A stretch of DNA of 64,000 nt, taken from contig NZ_CP110128.1 in assembly GCF_028471945.1 (NCBI RefSeq), forward strand, positions 1,972,501-2,036,500. The letters run 5' to 3'. Below the pieces are notes generated by a model. That model did no database searches. It was not told the origin of the DNA and saw only the letters and a list, made by a program, of their open reading frames with translations. A program made the position numbers and the translations under genes. Below, piece after piece: positions 27,603 through 37,273 of this stretch. This DNA is from Pseudomonas sp. WJP1 (GTDB lineage: Bacteria; Pseudomonadota; Gammaproteobacteria; Pseudomonadales; Pseudomonadaceae). Position 1 is the first letter of the stretch, and each line of letters starts with the position of its first letter.

Positions 27603-28325
27603 TCAGCAATTCTCGAGCGTGGCAGTGGCCAAACCGGGAAAGTCTGTAATCAGGCTGTCAACGCCGAAATCAGCGAGCCTGCGCATCAGCGCGGGTTCGT
27701 TGACTGTCCACACCGACACATGCAGCCCCTGGCGCTGCGCCTTCTGCAGGCGTTCCGGCGTGCACAGGGTCCAGTTCAGCGCCAGGATCTCGCAGCCGTA
27801 ACCTTGCGCGACCTTCAACGGGTCGAGCCAGGCATATTCGGCCACCAGGCCGCGGGACACGTCTGGCACCAGGTCCAGCGCCGCCCTCAAGACTTCCCGC
27901 GAACTTGAGGTGATGGTGATCCTGTCCAGCAGGCCATGACGTTGGGCCATTTCGCGAATCGCCAGCACCGTCGTGGCGGCGCGGGTGCGTGAAGCGCTCT
28001 TGACCTCCAGCTGCCAGTGCTCGAAATCGCATTGCTCGAACAATTCTTCCAGGGTTGGAATCGGGCACGGCTTGATCCAGCCCGGCCCGCCCTTGCGCGC
28101 ATCGTAGGTCACCAGGTCCGCCGCGGTGTGCTCGGCGACCTTGCCGCGCCGGTCGGTGGTGCGCTTGAGCGTCGGATCGTGGATGACCATCAGCTCGCCG
28201 TCCATGGACAGGTGCAGGTCCAGTTCACAACGGCGCACGCCGTGCTTGAGACATTGCTGGAAGCTGGTCAGGGTGTTTTCCGGTGCTTCGCCCTTGGCGC
28301 CGCGGTGGCCGTAGATGAGGGTCAC
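27603..28325 (-). CDS. Glycerophosphodiester phosphodiesterase (GDPD family)
   Basis: A 240-residue TIM-barrel phosphodiesterase without a signal peptide, thus the cytoplasmic UgpQ type. It releases glycerol-3-phosphate from deacylated phospholipids. The catalytic signature is complete: HRGAKGEAPENTLTSF at the N-terminus, ELDLHLSMDGELMVIHDPTLKRTT with the metal-binding Glu/Asp and second His, then QLEVKS and the C-terminal VWTVNEPALMRRLADFGVDSLITDFP. It lies 14 bases downstream of the PilZ gene on the same strand and is convergent with sthA. Confidence 0.94.
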   Translation of the reverse strand: MTLIYGHRGAKGEAPENTLTSFQQCLKHGVRRCELDLHLSMDGELMVIHDPTLKRTTDRRGKVAEHTAADLVTYDARKGGPGWIKPCPIPTLEELFEQCDFEHWQLEVKSASRTRAATTVLAIREMAQRHGLLDRITITSSSREVLRAALDLVPDVSRGLVAEYAWLDPLKVAQGYGCEILALNWTLCTPERLQKAQRQGLHVSVWTVNEPALMRRLADFGVDSLITDFPGLATATLENC

Positions 28326-28339
28326 GATCGTTCCTTAAT

Positions 28340-28921
28340 TTAAATGCCTGATTCGTTCAGTTCGCGGGCCAGGCGTCGTTCCTGGGCCTGCCTTTGCAAA
28401 ATGTAGCGTGCCAACAGTTGCCGCTGGGCATCGGTCAGGTGTTCGAACTCGGTGCCGACGTCATAGCCCTGGCCCTTGCGGTCGCAATGGGTGACGCGTG
28501 CGCGCAGCAACAGGCCCAGGGCCTGGGGCATCAGCACCAGCTTGATCGATAGGCGCGCGTTGGTGGCGATGGGTGAGGGGTGCTGGAAGTCGATGCCGCC
28601 TTCGGAAATGATCACCGGCTGTGGTTCGCCGATCTGCCCGAGCACGGTGATGGCAACCACCTGGCTCAGCAGGTCGATGCGCTTGTTCTGGGATTTGAGG
28701 AACGCCGCGAGGGTGCGGTCGCGCTCGCTGATCTGGCGCAGCAGGTGCTGGGACTCGAATTCGCTCAGGTGCAGTTCGCTGAGCAGGTTGAACAGCGGGG
28801 AAGCATCCTGCAACACTTCCTGCCCGGCGGCTTCGAGGGCTGACAGGGGCCGAATTTCCAGTGCGATCATGTCCTCGATACGGTAGTATTCGCGGCGATC
28901 TTCTTCATCTAATGTCGACAT
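28340..28921 (-). CDS. PilZ-domain protein (PA2989-like)
   Basis: A 193-residue soluble protein. The N-terminal RREYYRIEDMIALEIRPL supplies the R-x-x-x-R half of a c-di-GMP site. A helical insert of about 70 residues (LFNLLSELHLSEFESQHLLRQISERDRTL) follows. PVIISEGGIDFQHPSP then carries an S-x-x-G related to the second half, and the beta-barrel ends at GYDVGTEFEHLTDAQRQLLARYI. It belongs to the group of split PilZ proteins conserved next to GDPD and lolCDE in Pseudomonas. It may be a c-di-GMP effector; the partner is unknown. Confidence 0.85.
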   Translation of the reverse strand: MSTLDEEDRREYYRIEDMIALEIRPLSALEAAGQEVLQDASPLFNLLSELHLSEFESQHLLRQISERDRTLAAFLKSQNKRIDLLSQVVAITVLGQIGEPQPVIISEGGIDFQHPSPIATNARLSIKLVLMPQALGLLLRARVTHCDRKGQGYDVGTEFEHLTDAQRQLLARYILQRQAQERRLARELNESGI

Positions 28922-29015
28922 GGCGAACCCATGGTAGCGGCGGTGGTCTGAGTGTAAAGCTGGTTATCGACCCCCGCCACAAGGACGTTCCTTTTCCCTC
29001 CGAACAAGCCCCGAC

Positions 29016-30266
29016 ATGTTCAGACCTCTCTTCGTATTTATCGGCACGCGTTATACCCGTGCAAAGCGTCGCAATCATTTTGTGTCATTCATTTCCCTGA
29101 CCTCGATGATCGGACTCGCCCTTGGCGTGGTCGTGATGATCGTGGTGCTGTCGGTCATGAACGGCTTCGATCATGAGATGCGCACCCGCGTGCTGGGCAT
29201 GGTGCCCCACGCGACCATCGAATCCGGCGAGCCGATCAGCGATTGGCAGGGCCTGGCCGCCAAGGTCAAGCAGAACCCGCAGGTGTCGGCCGTAGCGCCG
29301 TTCACGCAAATGCAGGGGTTGCTGACCAACAACGGCAAGGTCAACAAGATCCTGCTCAACGCCATCGACCCGGCACAGGAACGCCAGGTGTCGATCATCG
29401 ACAACTTCATGCAGCAGGGCAAACTCGACGACCTGGCACCCGGCGAGTTCGGCATCGTCATCGGCGACAAGGCGGCGGCCAAGCTCGGTGCGGCCATTGG
29501 CGACAAGCTGACGTTCGTGGCGCCGGAGGTCACCGTGACCCCCGCCGGGATGTTCCCGCGCATGAAGCGCTTCACCGTGGTCGGCATCTTCCATGTCGGC
29601 GCCGGTGAGCTCGATGGTTACCTGGGCATCACCAACCTGCAGGACCTGGCGCGCCTGCATCGCTGGAAACCGGATCAGGTCCAGGGCCTGCGGCTGAAGT
29701 TCGACGACCTGTTCCAGGCGCCGCGCACGGCGTGGAGCATCGCCCGCGAGCTGGGCGAAGACCGTTACTACGCCCGCGACTGGACCCGCACCCACGGCAA
29801 CCTGTACCAGGCGATCCGCATGGAGAAAGCCATGATCGGCCTGTTGTTGCTGCTGATCGTCGCGGTCGCCGCGTTCAACATCATTTCCACTCTGGTGATG
29901 GTGGTCAACGACAAGAAGGGCGACATCGCGATCTTGCGCACCCTCGGCGCCACGCCAGGCACGATCATGCGCACCTTCATGGTCCAGGGCACGGTCATCG
30001 GCGTGGTCGGCACGGCCATCGGCGCGGTGGTCGGGATTTTCGCCGCGCTCAACGTCAGCGCCGCGATCTCGGCGCTTGAAGGCCTGATCGGCCACAAGTT
30101 CCTCAACGCCGACGTGTATTTCATCGATTACCTGCCGTCGCAGGTGCAGAGCCAGGACGTGGTCATGGTCTGCTGTGCGGCGTTGGTCCTGAGTTTCCTC
30201 GCCACCCTGTATCCCGCCTGGCGTGCCGCGCGCACCCAGCCGGCGGAGGCGTTACGTTATGAGTGA
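29016..30266 (+). CDS. lolC: Lipoprotein-releasing transporter permease LolC
   Basis: A 416-residue inner-membrane permease of the LolCDE ATPase, which extracts outer-membrane lipoproteins and hands them to LolA. The N-terminus [19 protein letters not shown] is followed by the first membrane helix ([24 protein letters not shown]), a periplasmic domain of about 200 residues, and three C-terminal helices beginning [19 protein letters not shown] and ending with [18 protein letters not shown]. It begins a lolC-lolD-lolE cluster and overlaps lolD if the upstream lolD start is used. Confidence 0.95.
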   Translation: MFRPLFVFIGTRYTRAKRRNHFVSFISLTSMIGLALGVVVMIVVLSVMNGFDHEMRTRVLGMVPHATIESGEPISDWQGLAAKVKQNPQVSAVAPFTQMQGLLTNNGKVNKILLNAIDPAQERQVSIIDNFMQQGKLDDLAPGEFGIVIGDKAAAKLGAAIGDKLTFVAPEVTVTPAGMFPRMKRFTVVGIFHVGAGELDGYLGITNLQDLARLHRWKPDQVQGLRLKFDDLFQAPRTAWSIARELGEDRYYARDWTRTHGNLYQAIRMEKAMIGLLLLLIVAVAAFNIISTLVMVVNDKKGDIAILRTLGATPGTIMRTFMVQGTVIGVVGTAIGAVVGIFAALNVSAAISALEGLIGHKFLNADVYFIDYLPSQVQSQDVVMVCCAALVLSFLATLYPAWRAARTQPAEALRYE

Positions 30267-30273
30267 GTCGGGC

Positions 30274-30957
30274 ATGAGTGATAAAGCAATCTTGAGCTGC
30301 CGCAGCCTGGGCAAATCCTACGAGGAAGGCCCGGAGTCGGTGGAAGTGTTGGCGGGCCTGCAACTGGAGTTGCACCCGGGCGAGCGTGTGGCGATCGTCG
30401 GCAAGTCGGGCTCGGGCAAGAGTACCTTGCTCAACCTGCTGGGCGGCCTCGATACGCCGACCAAGGGCAGCGTCTGGCTCGACGGCGAAGAACTGTCGGC
30501 GCTGAGCGAAAAGAAGCGCGGCCTGCTGCGTAACCGCGCCCTGGGCTTCGTCTACCAGTTCCACCACCTGCTGCCGGAATTCACCGCCCTGGAAAACGTC
30601 TGCATGCCGCTGCTGATCGGCAAGACCGCGATCCCCGAGGCGCGCAAGCGTGCCACGGCGTTGCTGGAGCGGGTCGGGCTGGGCCATCGCCTGGAGCACA
30701 AGCCGGCCGAGCTGTCCGGTGGCGAACGCCAGCGTGTGGCCATTGCCCGCGCCCTGGTGAACAATCCCGGCCTGGTGATGCTCGACGAGCCGACCGGCAA
30801 CCTCGATTCCCACACCGCCCAGGGTATCCAGGACTTGATGCTGGAACTCAGCACTTCGATGCGCACGGCGTTCCTGGTGGTGACCCACGACATGAACCTG
30901 GCCCGCCAGATGGACCGCGTCCTGCACTTGCAGGAAGGTTGCCTGACGCCTATCTGA
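30274..30957 (+). CDS. lolD: Lipoprotein-releasing ABC transporter ATPase LolD
   Basis: A 227-residue ABC ATPase driving LolCE. Walker [13 protein letters not shown]-loop [18 protein letters not shown], signature [15 protein letters not shown], Walker [13 protein letters not shown] and H-loop VVTHD are all intact. The [10 protein letters not shown] stretch is typical of LolD within the MacB-like family. ATG 30274 gives the usual LolD length; an ATG at 30259 overlapping the lolC stop would add five residues and cannot be excluded. Confidence 0.96.
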   Translation: MSDKAILSCRSLGKSYEEGPESVEVLAGLQLELHPGERVAIVGKSGSGKSTLLNLLGGLDTPTKGSVWLDGEELSALSEKKRGLLRNRALGFVYQFHHLLPEFTALENVCMPLLIGKTAIPEARKRATALLERVGLGHRLEHKPAELSGGERQRVAIARALVNNPGLVMLDEPTGNLDSHTAQGIQDLMLELSTSMRTAFLVVTHDMNLARQMDRVLHLQEGCLTPI

Positions 30958-30966
30958 CGGGTTGAA

Positions 30967-31002
30967 ACCCGACGGCGCTGAAAAGTCCGTCGGGTCTTTT
31001 AT
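30967..31002 (+). terminator. Hairpin with T-run between lolD and lolE
   Basis: ACCCGACGG (30967-30975) pairs with CCGTCGGGT (30987-30995), followed by CTTTTATTTTTA. It has terminator form but lies inside the lolCDE cluster, so it may act as an attenuator that lowers lolE relative to lolCD. Confidence 0.75.
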
Positions 31003-31023
31003 TTTTATACGGTGCCCCAGCCA

Positions 31024-32268
31024 ATGTTCAGACCGTTATCGATCTTTATCGGCACGCGCTATACCCGCGCCAAGCGCCGCAATCGCTTCGTTTCCTTCAT
31101 CTCGATGACCTCGATGATCGGCCTCGCTCTGGGCGTGCTGGCGATGATCGTGGTGCTGTCGGTGATGAACGGCTTCCAGCGCGAAATGAGCTCACGCATC
31201 CTCGGCATGGTGCCGCATGCAACCATCGTCGGAGTCAATCCGATCGACGATTGGCAGCCCGTTGCGGCGGCCGCGATGAAAAACCCGGAAGTCACTGCCG
31301 CCGTGCCGTTCACCGAGATGGAAGGCATGCTGTCCTACAAGGGCACCATGCAGCCGATCCAGGTCAGTGGCGTCGACCCGGCGCTGGAAGGCCAGGTGTC
31401 GATCGTGGCCAAGCACATCGTTCAGGGGCGGCTGGATGCCCTGAAGCCGGGTGAGTTCGGTGTGGTGATCGGCGAGATCACGGCACGGCGCTTTCGTTTG
31501 AACGTGGGCGACAAGATCACCCTGATCGTGCCGGAAGTCAGCAATGCGCCGGGTGGCATTACCCCGCGCATGCAACGGCTGAACGTGGTCGGGGTGTTCA
31601 AGGTCGGTGCCGAACTGGACGGTTCGATGGCGCTGATCCACGTCGCCGACGCTGCGCAAATGCAGCACTGGGAACCCAACCAGGTGCAAAGCGTGCGCCT
31701 GGCGGTGAAGGACCTGTACGCCGCGCCGCAAGTGTCGGGCGAGGTCGCAAGCGCCCTGGGCGCAGCCTACAAGGCTGACGACTGGACCCACACCCAGGGC
31801 AGCCTGTTCAGCGCCATGAAGATGGAAAAAACCATGATTGGCCTGTTGCTGCTGATGATTGTCGCGGTGGCGGCGTTCAACATCATCGCCACGCTGATCA
31901 TGGTGGTGAACGACAAGGGCGCGGACATCGCGATCCTACGCACCATCGGCGCCACGCCGCGACAGATCATGGCGATCTTCATCGTGCAGGGTACGGTGAT
32001 CGGTATCGTCGGCACCTTGATCGGCGGTGTGCTGGGCGTGATCGCGGCGTTGAACGTCAGCGCCATGGTCGGTTGGGTAGAGCGGGTCAGCGGGCAGCAC
32101 ATCTTCAGTTCCGATGTGTATTTCGTCAGCAACCTGCCATCGGAGTTGCAGGGTGGGGATGTGGCGCTGATCTGCACGGCGGCATTTGTCTTGAGCTTCC
32201 TGGCCACGGTTTACCCGGCGTGGCGGGCGGCGAAGATCGAGCCGGCTACCGCGTTGCGCTATTCGTAA
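31024..32268 (+). CDS. lolE: Lipoprotein-releasing transporter permease LolE
   Basis: A 414-residue paralogue of LolC with the same plan: [19 protein letters not shown], membrane helix 1 ([24 protein letters not shown]), a periplasmic domain, then three C-terminal helices from [19 protein letters not shown] to VYPAWRAAKIEPATALRYS. LolC and LolE form a heterodimer. ATG 31024 is chosen over GTG 31012 because it aligns exactly with the LolC N-terminus. Which of the two permeases is called C or E rests on gene order. Confidence 0.93.
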   Translation: MFRPLSIFIGTRYTRAKRRNRFVSFISMTSMIGLALGVLAMIVVLSVMNGFQREMSSRILGMVPHATIVGVNPIDDWQPVAAAAMKNPEVTAAVPFTEMEGMLSYKGTMQPIQVSGVDPALEGQVSIVAKHIVQGRLDALKPGEFGVVIGEITARRFRLNVGDKITLIVPEVSNAPGGITPRMQRLNVVGVFKVGAELDGSMALIHVADAAQMQHWEPNQVQSVRLAVKDLYAAPQVSGEVASALGAAYKADDWTHTQGSLFSAMKMEKTMIGLLLLMIVAVAAFNIIATLIMVVNDKGADIAILRTIGATPRQIMAIFIVQGTVIGIVGTLIGGVLGVIAALNVSAMVGWVERVSGQHIFSSDVYFVSNLPSELQGGDVALICTAAFVLSFLATVYPAWRAAKIEPATALRYS

Positions 32269-32278
32269 GCGCTGATAC

Positions 32279-32372
32279 CGCTATCGCTGGCAAGCCAGCT
32301 CCCACAGGGTTCTGCGTCGTACACAAACTATGTGAACACCACAAAGCACTGTGGGAGCTGGCTTGCCAGCGA
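32279..32372. repeat. REP pair (GTGGGAGCTGGCTTGCCAGCG class)
   Basis: CGCTGGCAAGCCAGCTCCCACAG-type arms at 32285 and its reverse complement ending near 32372 flank about 45 bases. The pair separates the convergent lolE and cinS genes. Confidence 0.83.
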
Positions 32373-32392
32373 TGAGGCCGGACCTGCCGGCC

Positions 32393-33748
32393 TCATTCTT
32401 CCCTTGGTAACTCGATCAAAAATCTGGTCCATCCCTTTTCCGATTTACATCGAATTTGCCCACCATGGGCGCGGACAATCGACTGGGTAATCGCCAATCC
32501 CAACCCCGCATGCTCGCTACTGCCTTCATGGCGCGCCGGATCGGCCCGGTAGAAACGATCGAACAGACGCGGCAGCAGCTCTTCTGAAATACCGTCACCG
32601 CTGTTTTCGACCATCAGCTTCAAGCCCTTGGGCTGATCGACAATCCGCACCCGAACCTCACCCCCGGCCGGAGTAAAGCGCAACGCATTGTCCAGCAGGT
32701 TGGACAGCGCCCGGCGCAGCATGCTGCGGTCGCCTTTCAGGCAGGCATCGCCGGCACGGCTCAGCGTCACCCGCGCGTCTTCGGCCAGGGGCGCAAAAAA
32801 CTCCAGCAACATGTCGACTTCCTCTGCCAGCGCGAGCGGTTCGCGCTTGGGCATCAACAGGCCGTGGTCGGCCTTGGCCAGGTAAAGCATGTCGTTCACC
32901 AGTTGCGCCATCCATTGCAGCTCTTCGAGGTTGCTGTGCAGCGCTTCGCGGTAATCCTCGAGGGGGCGAGCGCGGGTGAGGGTGACCTGGGTGTGGGTCA
33001 GCAGGTTCGACAGCGGGGTGCGCAGTTCATGGGCGATGTCGGCGGAGAACGCCGACAGGCGCTGGAAGGAATCGTCGAGGCGCCCGAGCATGGCGTTGAA
33101 ATGGTGGGCCATTTCCGCCAGTTCCGGCGGCATGTCTTCTTCCGGCAGGCGGGCGTTGAGCGATTGCGCCGAGACGCCGCTGGCGACTGCGCTCATGCGG
33201 CGTAACGGTCGTAGCCCGCTGCGTGCGGCCCAGGCGCCGAGCAGGGCGGTGGCCAGGGCGGACAGGCCGACGGTCAGCCAGATCAGGTGTTGCATGCGCT
33301 GCAGGAAATGCTGGTGATGGGTGATGTCCAGCAGCAGGCTCAGTTGCGGCGAATCGGGGTTGTCGGGGTACAGCGGCGCGTTCAGCACGCGGTAGTCGGT
33401 GCCGTCGTGGCTCACCGTGGACAAACCGGGTTGGCGCGGCAAGGTCTGCGGCAGGCGCGGGGAGCTGTCATACCAGCGGCGGCCATCGCTACCACTGATG
33501 CGCAGCGACAGATCGGCCTGCCGGCTCAACTCGTCGGCCAGCCGGGCGTCGCGTTCGCTTGACTGAATATCCGGCAGCGCCCGTCGCAAGCCCGTCAGCT
33601 TGCCCTCCAGCAATTGCTGGTCGAGCTCGATGAAGTGCGCCTCGCTGGCGCGGCTGAACAGCACGCCGGCGAACAGCGAGACCACGGCGGTGCAGGCGGC
33701 GAACAGCAGGGCCAGGCGCGCGCTCAAGGATAGCTGGCGCATCAGCAC
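32393..33748 (-). CDS. cinS: Copper-sensing histidine kinase (CinS/CopS type)
   Basis: A 451-residue heavy-metal sensor kinase. Membrane helix 1 (about 9-32) is followed by a periplasmic loop of about 130 residues that contains His38 (SEAHFIELD) and the cluster DITHHQHF (144-147), then a second helix ([21 protein letters not shown]), HAMP, the phosphoacceptor His in [15 protein letters not shown]-box [10 protein letters not shown] and G-boxes [18 protein letters not shown] and GLGLAITQS. In P. putida, CinS senses copper through two periplasmic histidines. The gene overlaps cinR by 7 bases; an internal start at 33742 is possible. Confidence 0.88.
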   Translation of the reverse strand: MLMRQLSLSARLALLFAACTAVVSLFAGVLFSRASEAHFIELDQQLLEGKLTGLRRALPDIQSSERDARLADELSRQADLSLRISGSDGRRWYDSSPRLPQTLPRQPGLSTVSHDGTDYRVLNAPLYPDNPDSPQLSLLLDITHHQHFLQRMQHLIWLTVGLSALATALLGAWAARSGLRPLRRMSAVASGVSAQSLNARLPEEDMPPELAEMAHHFNAMLGRLDDSFQRLSAFSADIAHELRTPLSNLLTHTQVTLTRARPLEDYREALHSNLEELQWMAQLVNDMLYLAKADHGLLMPKREPLALAEEVDMLLEFFAPLAEDARVTLSRAGDACLKGDRSMLRRALSNLLDNALRFTPAGGEVRVRIVDQPKGLKLMVENSGDGISEELLPRLFDRFYRADPARHEGSSEHAGLGLAITQSIVRAHGGQIRCKSEKGWTRFLIELPREE

Positions 33749-34422
33749 TGGCGCTCTTCCAGCACATAGCCCATGCCGCGCACGGTATGGATCAGCTTGT
33801 TCGGGAATTCGTCGTCGATTTTCAGGCGCAAGCGGCGGATCGCGACTTCGATGACGTTGGTGTCGCTGTCGAAGTTCATGTCCCAGACCTGGGAGGCGAT
33901 CAGCGATTTGGGCAGGACTTCGCCCTGGCGGCGCAGGAGCATTTCCAGCAGGGCGAACTCCTTGGCGGTCAGGTCGATGCGCTGGCCGCCGCGCTCGACC
34001 CGGCGGCGGATCAGGTCCAGGCGCAGGTCGGCCAGTTGCAGGCTGGTTTCCTGGGGCGCGCTGCTGCCCCGGCGCAACAGGCTGCGCACCCGGGCGAGCA
34101 ATTCGGAGAAGGCGAACGGCTTGACCAGGTAATCGTCGGCGCCCAGTTCCAGGCCATGTACCCGGTCCTCGACAGCGTCCCGGGCAGTCAGGAACAGCAC
34201 TGGCGTGTCGAGGCCGGCACCGCGCACCGCCTGCAGGATCTGCCAGCCATCGCGCCCGGGCAGCATCACATCGAGAATCAGCAGGGCATAGTCGCCACTC
34301 AATGCCAGTTGCTGGCCGGTGCTACCGTCGGCCACCAGTTCCGTATTGAACCCGGCCTCGGTCAGGCCCTGGCGCAGGTAATGGCCGGTTTTCGGTTGGT
34401 CTTCGACGATCAGCAGTTTCAT
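33742..34422 (-). CDS. cinR: Copper-responsive OmpR-family regulator (CinR/CopR type)
   Basis: A 226-residue response regulator. The receiver domain has the acidic pair in VEDQP, phosphoacceptor Asp51 ([14 protein letters not shown]) and the Lys of YLVKPF. The winged-helix domain spans about 125-223 ([54 protein letters not shown]). It is divergent from the copper protein gene cinA and first in a two-gene unit with the kinase. Known orthologues activate cinA in response to copper. Confidence 0.9.
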   Translation of the reverse strand: MKLLIVEDQPKTGHYLRQGLTEAGFNTELVADGSTGQQLALSGDYALLILDVMLPGRDGWQILQAVRGAGLDTPVLFLTARDAVEDRVHGLELGADDYLVKPFAFSELLARVRSLLRRGSSAPQETSLQLADLRLDLIRRRVERGGQRIDLTAKEFALLEMLLRRQGEVLPKSLIASQVWDMNFDSDTNVIEVAIRRLRLKIDDEFPNKLIHTVRGMGYVLEERQC

Positions 34423-34484
34423 GGGCGACTCGGGCTAAATGGAACGACAGCGTTATACCGTGGGCGACGACGCTGCGGGCCTTG

Positions 34485-34511
34485 CTGACAAAGTTGTAAT
34501 CTGGCTGTCAG
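34485..34511. promoter_or_regulatory. Candidate CinR/CopR operator
   Basis: CTGACAAAGTTGTAAT (34485-34500) has the CTGACA-N5-GTAAT form I recall for copper regulators of this group. CTGACA and TGTCAG (34485-34490 and 34506-34511) also make an inverted repeat. It lies between the divergent cinR and cinA genes. Confidence 0.55.
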
Positions 34512-34578
34512 GTAACGGGCAGCGGTGTCAGTTTAGAGTTTTCCACAGGCTGAACCTTAATCTTGTTGGAGTACTTCG

Positions 34579-35100
34579 ATGTTTTTGCGTAAATCCGTGT
34601 TGCTGGCCAGCTGTCTGTTGGCGTTGGGTTCGCCGGTGTGGGCGGCTCCAAAGGCTACCTATGATTTCGGTCAACCGGCACCGGCTGCCAAAGCGACCCG
34701 TAGCGTCGAGGTGGTCATGGCGGACATGACGTTCACCCCCAAGGCTATCGAGATCAAGGCGGGGGAGACGGTACGTTTCGTGCTGGTGAATAAAGGCCAG
34801 CTGTTGCACGAATTCAACCTCGGCGATGCAGCGATGCATGCCCGGCACCAGCAGGAAATGTTGCAGATGCAGCAAAACGGCATGCTCACGCCTACCGGCA
34901 TGAAGCCAATGGACCACGGTGCCATGGCCGGCATGGGGCATGCCATGCAGCACAACGACCCCAACAGTGTGCTGATAGAACCGGGCAAGACCGCCGAGCT
35001 GACCTGGACCTTCAACAAGGCCACCAGTCTCGAATTTGCCTGCAACATCCCCGGTCATTACCAGGCCGGCATGGTAGGCAAGTTGACTGTCAGTCAGTAA
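34579..35100 (+). CDS. cinA: Methionine-rich cupredoxin CinA
   Basis: A 173-residue exported blue-copper protein. The signal peptide ends at PVWA-A. A plastocyanin-like fold shows FTPKAIEIKAGETVRFVLVNKGQLLHEF and a type-1 copper site: His77, Cys155, His160 and Met165 (ACNIPGHYQAGM). Between the first His and the Cys is a Met/His-rich insert (about 86-125) with nine Met and several His, likely a second copper-binding patch. P. putida CinA is described as an unusual methionine-rich azurin-like protein induced by copper and encoded next to cinQ, exactly as here. Confidence 0.9.
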   Translation: MFLRKSVLLASCLLALGSPVWAAPKATYDFGQPAPAAKATRSVEVVMADMTFTPKAIEIKAGETVRFVLVNKGQLLHEFNLGDAAMHARHQQEMLQMQQNGMLTPTGMKPMDHGAMAGMGHAMQHNDPNSVLIEPGKTAELTWTFNKATSLEFACNIPGHYQAGMVGKLTVSQ

Positions 35101-35161
35101 GCACTCAAAGGCTGCGGCAAAGGCTGGTAGAATCCGCTGATTCTTCAGTCAGGTTTCCGCC

Positions 35162-35992
35162 ATGCATCCCGCAGCCGAACACTCGCCGCTGGGCAAGTCC
35201 AGCGAATACATCGCCACGTACACACCGTCCCTGCTGTTCCCGATCCCGCGTACCGCCAAGTGGGCCGAGCTCGGCCTGACGGCCCAGACACTGCCGTACA
35301 AGGGCGTGGACTTCTGGAATTGCTTTGAACTGTCGTGGTTGTTGCCGTCGGGCAAACCGGTGGTGGCGATCGGCGAATTCAGCATCCCGGCGGATTCGCC
35401 GAACATCATCGAATCCAAGTCATTCAAGCTCTACCTCAATTCCTTGAACCAGACGCCGTTCGCCGACACCGCGAGCCTTGAAGCGACCCTGGCCAATGAC
35501 CTGTCGGCCGCGGCCGGCAAGCCCGTGGGCGTGCGCATCCGCAGCCTGAAAGAGGTCGAGGCCGAAGGCGTGGTGGCATTGCCCGGCGTGTGCATTGACG
35601 ATCTGGACATCAGCGTCAGCAACTACGAGCACCCGCGCCCGGAACTGTTGCGTTGCGATGAATCACGTATTGTCGAAGAAAGCGTGCACAGCCATTTGCT
35701 CAAGTCCAACTGCCCGGTGACCAGCCAGCCGGACTGGGGCAGCGTGGCGGTGGAGTACCGCGGCGCGGCGTTGGATCACGCTAGCTTGCTGGAATACATC
35801 GTCAGCTTCCGCCAGCACTCGGACTTCCATGAGCAGTGCGTGGAGCGGATTTTCCTTGATCTGCAGCGGTTGCTGAAGCCGGAGAAGCTGACGGTGTATG
35901 CGCGTTATGTGCGGCGGGGCGGGCTGGATATCAATCCGTATCGCAGTACTGAAGAACTGCAGTTGCCGAACTATCGCCTGGTCCGTCAGTAA
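35162..35992 (+). CDS. queF: NADPH-dependent 7-cyano-7-deazaguanine reductase QueF (CinQ)
   Basis: A 276-residue long-form QueF that reduces preQ0 to preQ1, a step in making queuosine for tRNA wobble positions. The NADPH motif [15 protein letters not shown] is at 84-98; the catalytic pair is Cys184 ([14 protein letters not shown]) and Asp191. Two T-fold halves fit the unimodular E. coli type. It follows cinA by 61 bases on the same strand; in P. putida this gene (cinQ) is copper-inducible together with cinA. Confidence 0.95.
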   Translation: MHPAAEHSPLGKSSEYIATYTPSLLFPIPRTAKWAELGLTAQTLPYKGVDFWNCFELSWLLPSGKPVVAIGEFSIPADSPNIIESKSFKLYLNSLNQTPFADTASLEATLANDLSAAAGKPVGVRIRSLKEVEAEGVVALPGVCIDDLDISVSNYEHPRPELLRCDESRIVEESVHSHLLKSNCPVTSQPDWGSVAVEYRGAALDHASLLEYIVSFRQHSDFHEQCVERIFLDLQRLLKPEKLTVYARYVRRGGLDINPYRSTEELQLPNYRLVRQ

Positions 35993-36004
35993 GATCAAAA
36001 TCAA

Positions 36005-36076
36005 AAGATCGCAGCCTGCGGCAGCTCCTACAGGGGAACGCATTCCAATGTAGGAGCTGCCGCAGGCTGCGATCTT
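36005..36076. repeat. REP pair with 28-bp perfect arms
   Basis: AAGATCGCAGCCTGCGGCAG and onward (36005-36032) is the exact reverse complement of 36049-36076. The sequence class (CGCAGCCTGCGGCAGCTCCTACA) differs from the GCCAGGCTTGCC class elsewhere. Confidence 0.88.
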
Positions 36077-36081
36077 GGGGT

Positions 36082-36345
36082 TCAGATCCCCATGCTATGC
36101 AGGGCTGTGCCAATCTGGCGCAGGGTGGCGGCGAGGGTCGGGTGTTCGAGTTCGAAGCGATCGACCGCCAGGTTGACGTTATCGGCGAGGTTGACGTCCT
36201 GGGTCTTGGTTTCGAGCTCAAGCTCAAGTTCGATCTGCTGCATCAGCTTGTGCAGGTCTTCGCGCTCGGTTTCGGTCAGCGGCGGATTCTGGTCCAATTG
36301 CTCGCGCAGGGCAGTGAGCTTTTCTTGCAGTTCGCGGGCAGACAT
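36082..36345 (-). CDS. DUF4404 family protein
   Basis: An 87-residue, helical, acidic protein (MSARELQEKLTALREQLDQNPPLTETEREDLHKLMQQIE...). The heptad pattern over residues 3-50 predicts a coiled coil, followed by VNLAVDRFELEHPTLAATLRQIGTALHSMGI, typical of DUF4404. Function unknown. ATG 36345 is preceded by AGGAAG; the longer frame lacks one. Confidence 0.85.
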   Translation of the reverse strand: MSARELQEKLTALREQLDQNPPLTETEREDLHKLMQQIELELELETKTQDVNLADNVNLAVDRFELEHPTLAATLRQIGTALHSMGI

Positions 36346-36454
36346 GGCGTTCTTCCTTTTATCGATAGGCACTGGCATAGACCGCGACGGCGCGCCAAAG
36401 GTCTATGGCTTACCTTTAGATTAATCCACTCGCGCGTAGCCTGCATGATCTCTA

Positions 36455-37075
36455 TCAGGGCTTTTCGCCCTTGAGCCTACGCAAGCTGATGTCGGCCAGG
36501 CAGGTGTCCAGTTCACCCAGGTGATCGATCACCGAATGCACGCCCAGGCCGAACAGCTGCACCGTGGCCTTGCTGCGCTTGATGTCGCGTTCCTGCGCGG
36601 ACAATGCCTGCCATTGCGCAGGCGCCAGCCCGCAGAGCGAGCCGCAGGAGGCCAGGCCGATGGTCCACAACCCGGCATTGAGTCCCGATTGCAGCAGCCG
36701 CGGCTCGCCGCTGACCAGCACGCAGCCATCGAGCCGTTCGATGCCCAACGCCATCAAGGCTTGCCAGCACGCGTCAGGCGCCGGCCAGGGTTTGATTGTT
36801 GCGGCATGTTGCGAGGGTTTGACCCACTGCGGCAGACCGATCGCCAGGCCCTGGCTGATGGCGGGGGAGAGCTCATCGAGCCAGGCGCAGGGGATCTGCT
36901 GGCGTTGCAGGCTGTGCAGACTGTCCAAAGCGCCGGGGGTGGCCTGGGCGTGATCGGCGTCTGGGCTGCCTTGAAGGCGCGTACGGGCGCCGAAATCCAC
37001 CAGGCAGCCACTCAGGCCGAACAGCACGGCAGTCAGGTTCGGCGCGGTTTGCGGGGTGATTTCGGCGTGCGGCAT
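36455..37075 (-). CDS. HAD-superfamily-like protein lacking the catalytic aspartates (phosphonatase-like)
   Basis: A 206-residue protein related to phosphonoacetaldehyde hydrolase-like HAD proteins; the slot matches PA2803 between the DUF4404 gene and mlaA. The first HAD motif, normally D-x-D-G-T, reads VLFGLSGCLVDFG (about 17-29), so the nucleophile and acid Asp are both absent. Later parts keep the HAD layout (WPAPDACWQALMALGIERLDGCVLVSGEPRLLQSGLNAGLWTIGLASCG). It is probably not a phosphatase, perhaps a regulatory or structural pseudoenzyme. Cys-rich for its size. Confidence 0.75.
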   Translation of the reverse strand: MPHAEITPQTAPNLTAVLFGLSGCLVDFGARTRLQGSPDADHAQATPGALDSLHSLQRQQIPCAWLDELSPAISQGLAIGLPQWVKPSQHAATIKPWPAPDACWQALMALGIERLDGCVLVSGEPRLLQSGLNAGLWTIGLASCGSLCGLAPAQWQALSAQERDIKRSKATVQLFGLGVHSVIDHLGELDTCLADISLRRLKGEKP

Positions 37076-37273
37076 GTCAACGTCCCTGAAATAGCCTCAA
37101 GGCTAGAGGGCGACGGTGACAGTTGAGTGACACTGCTGTGAATCGCTGGCATTCAGCGGCGATCATGTGCAGGTGCGGGCCCAATACTGCCTAAAATGGC
37201 CGATCCGTCTTATACTAGCGGTCTTTGCGCCGGGCCAAGCGCCCTGCGACTGTACATTGCCAAGGAGTTTTCT

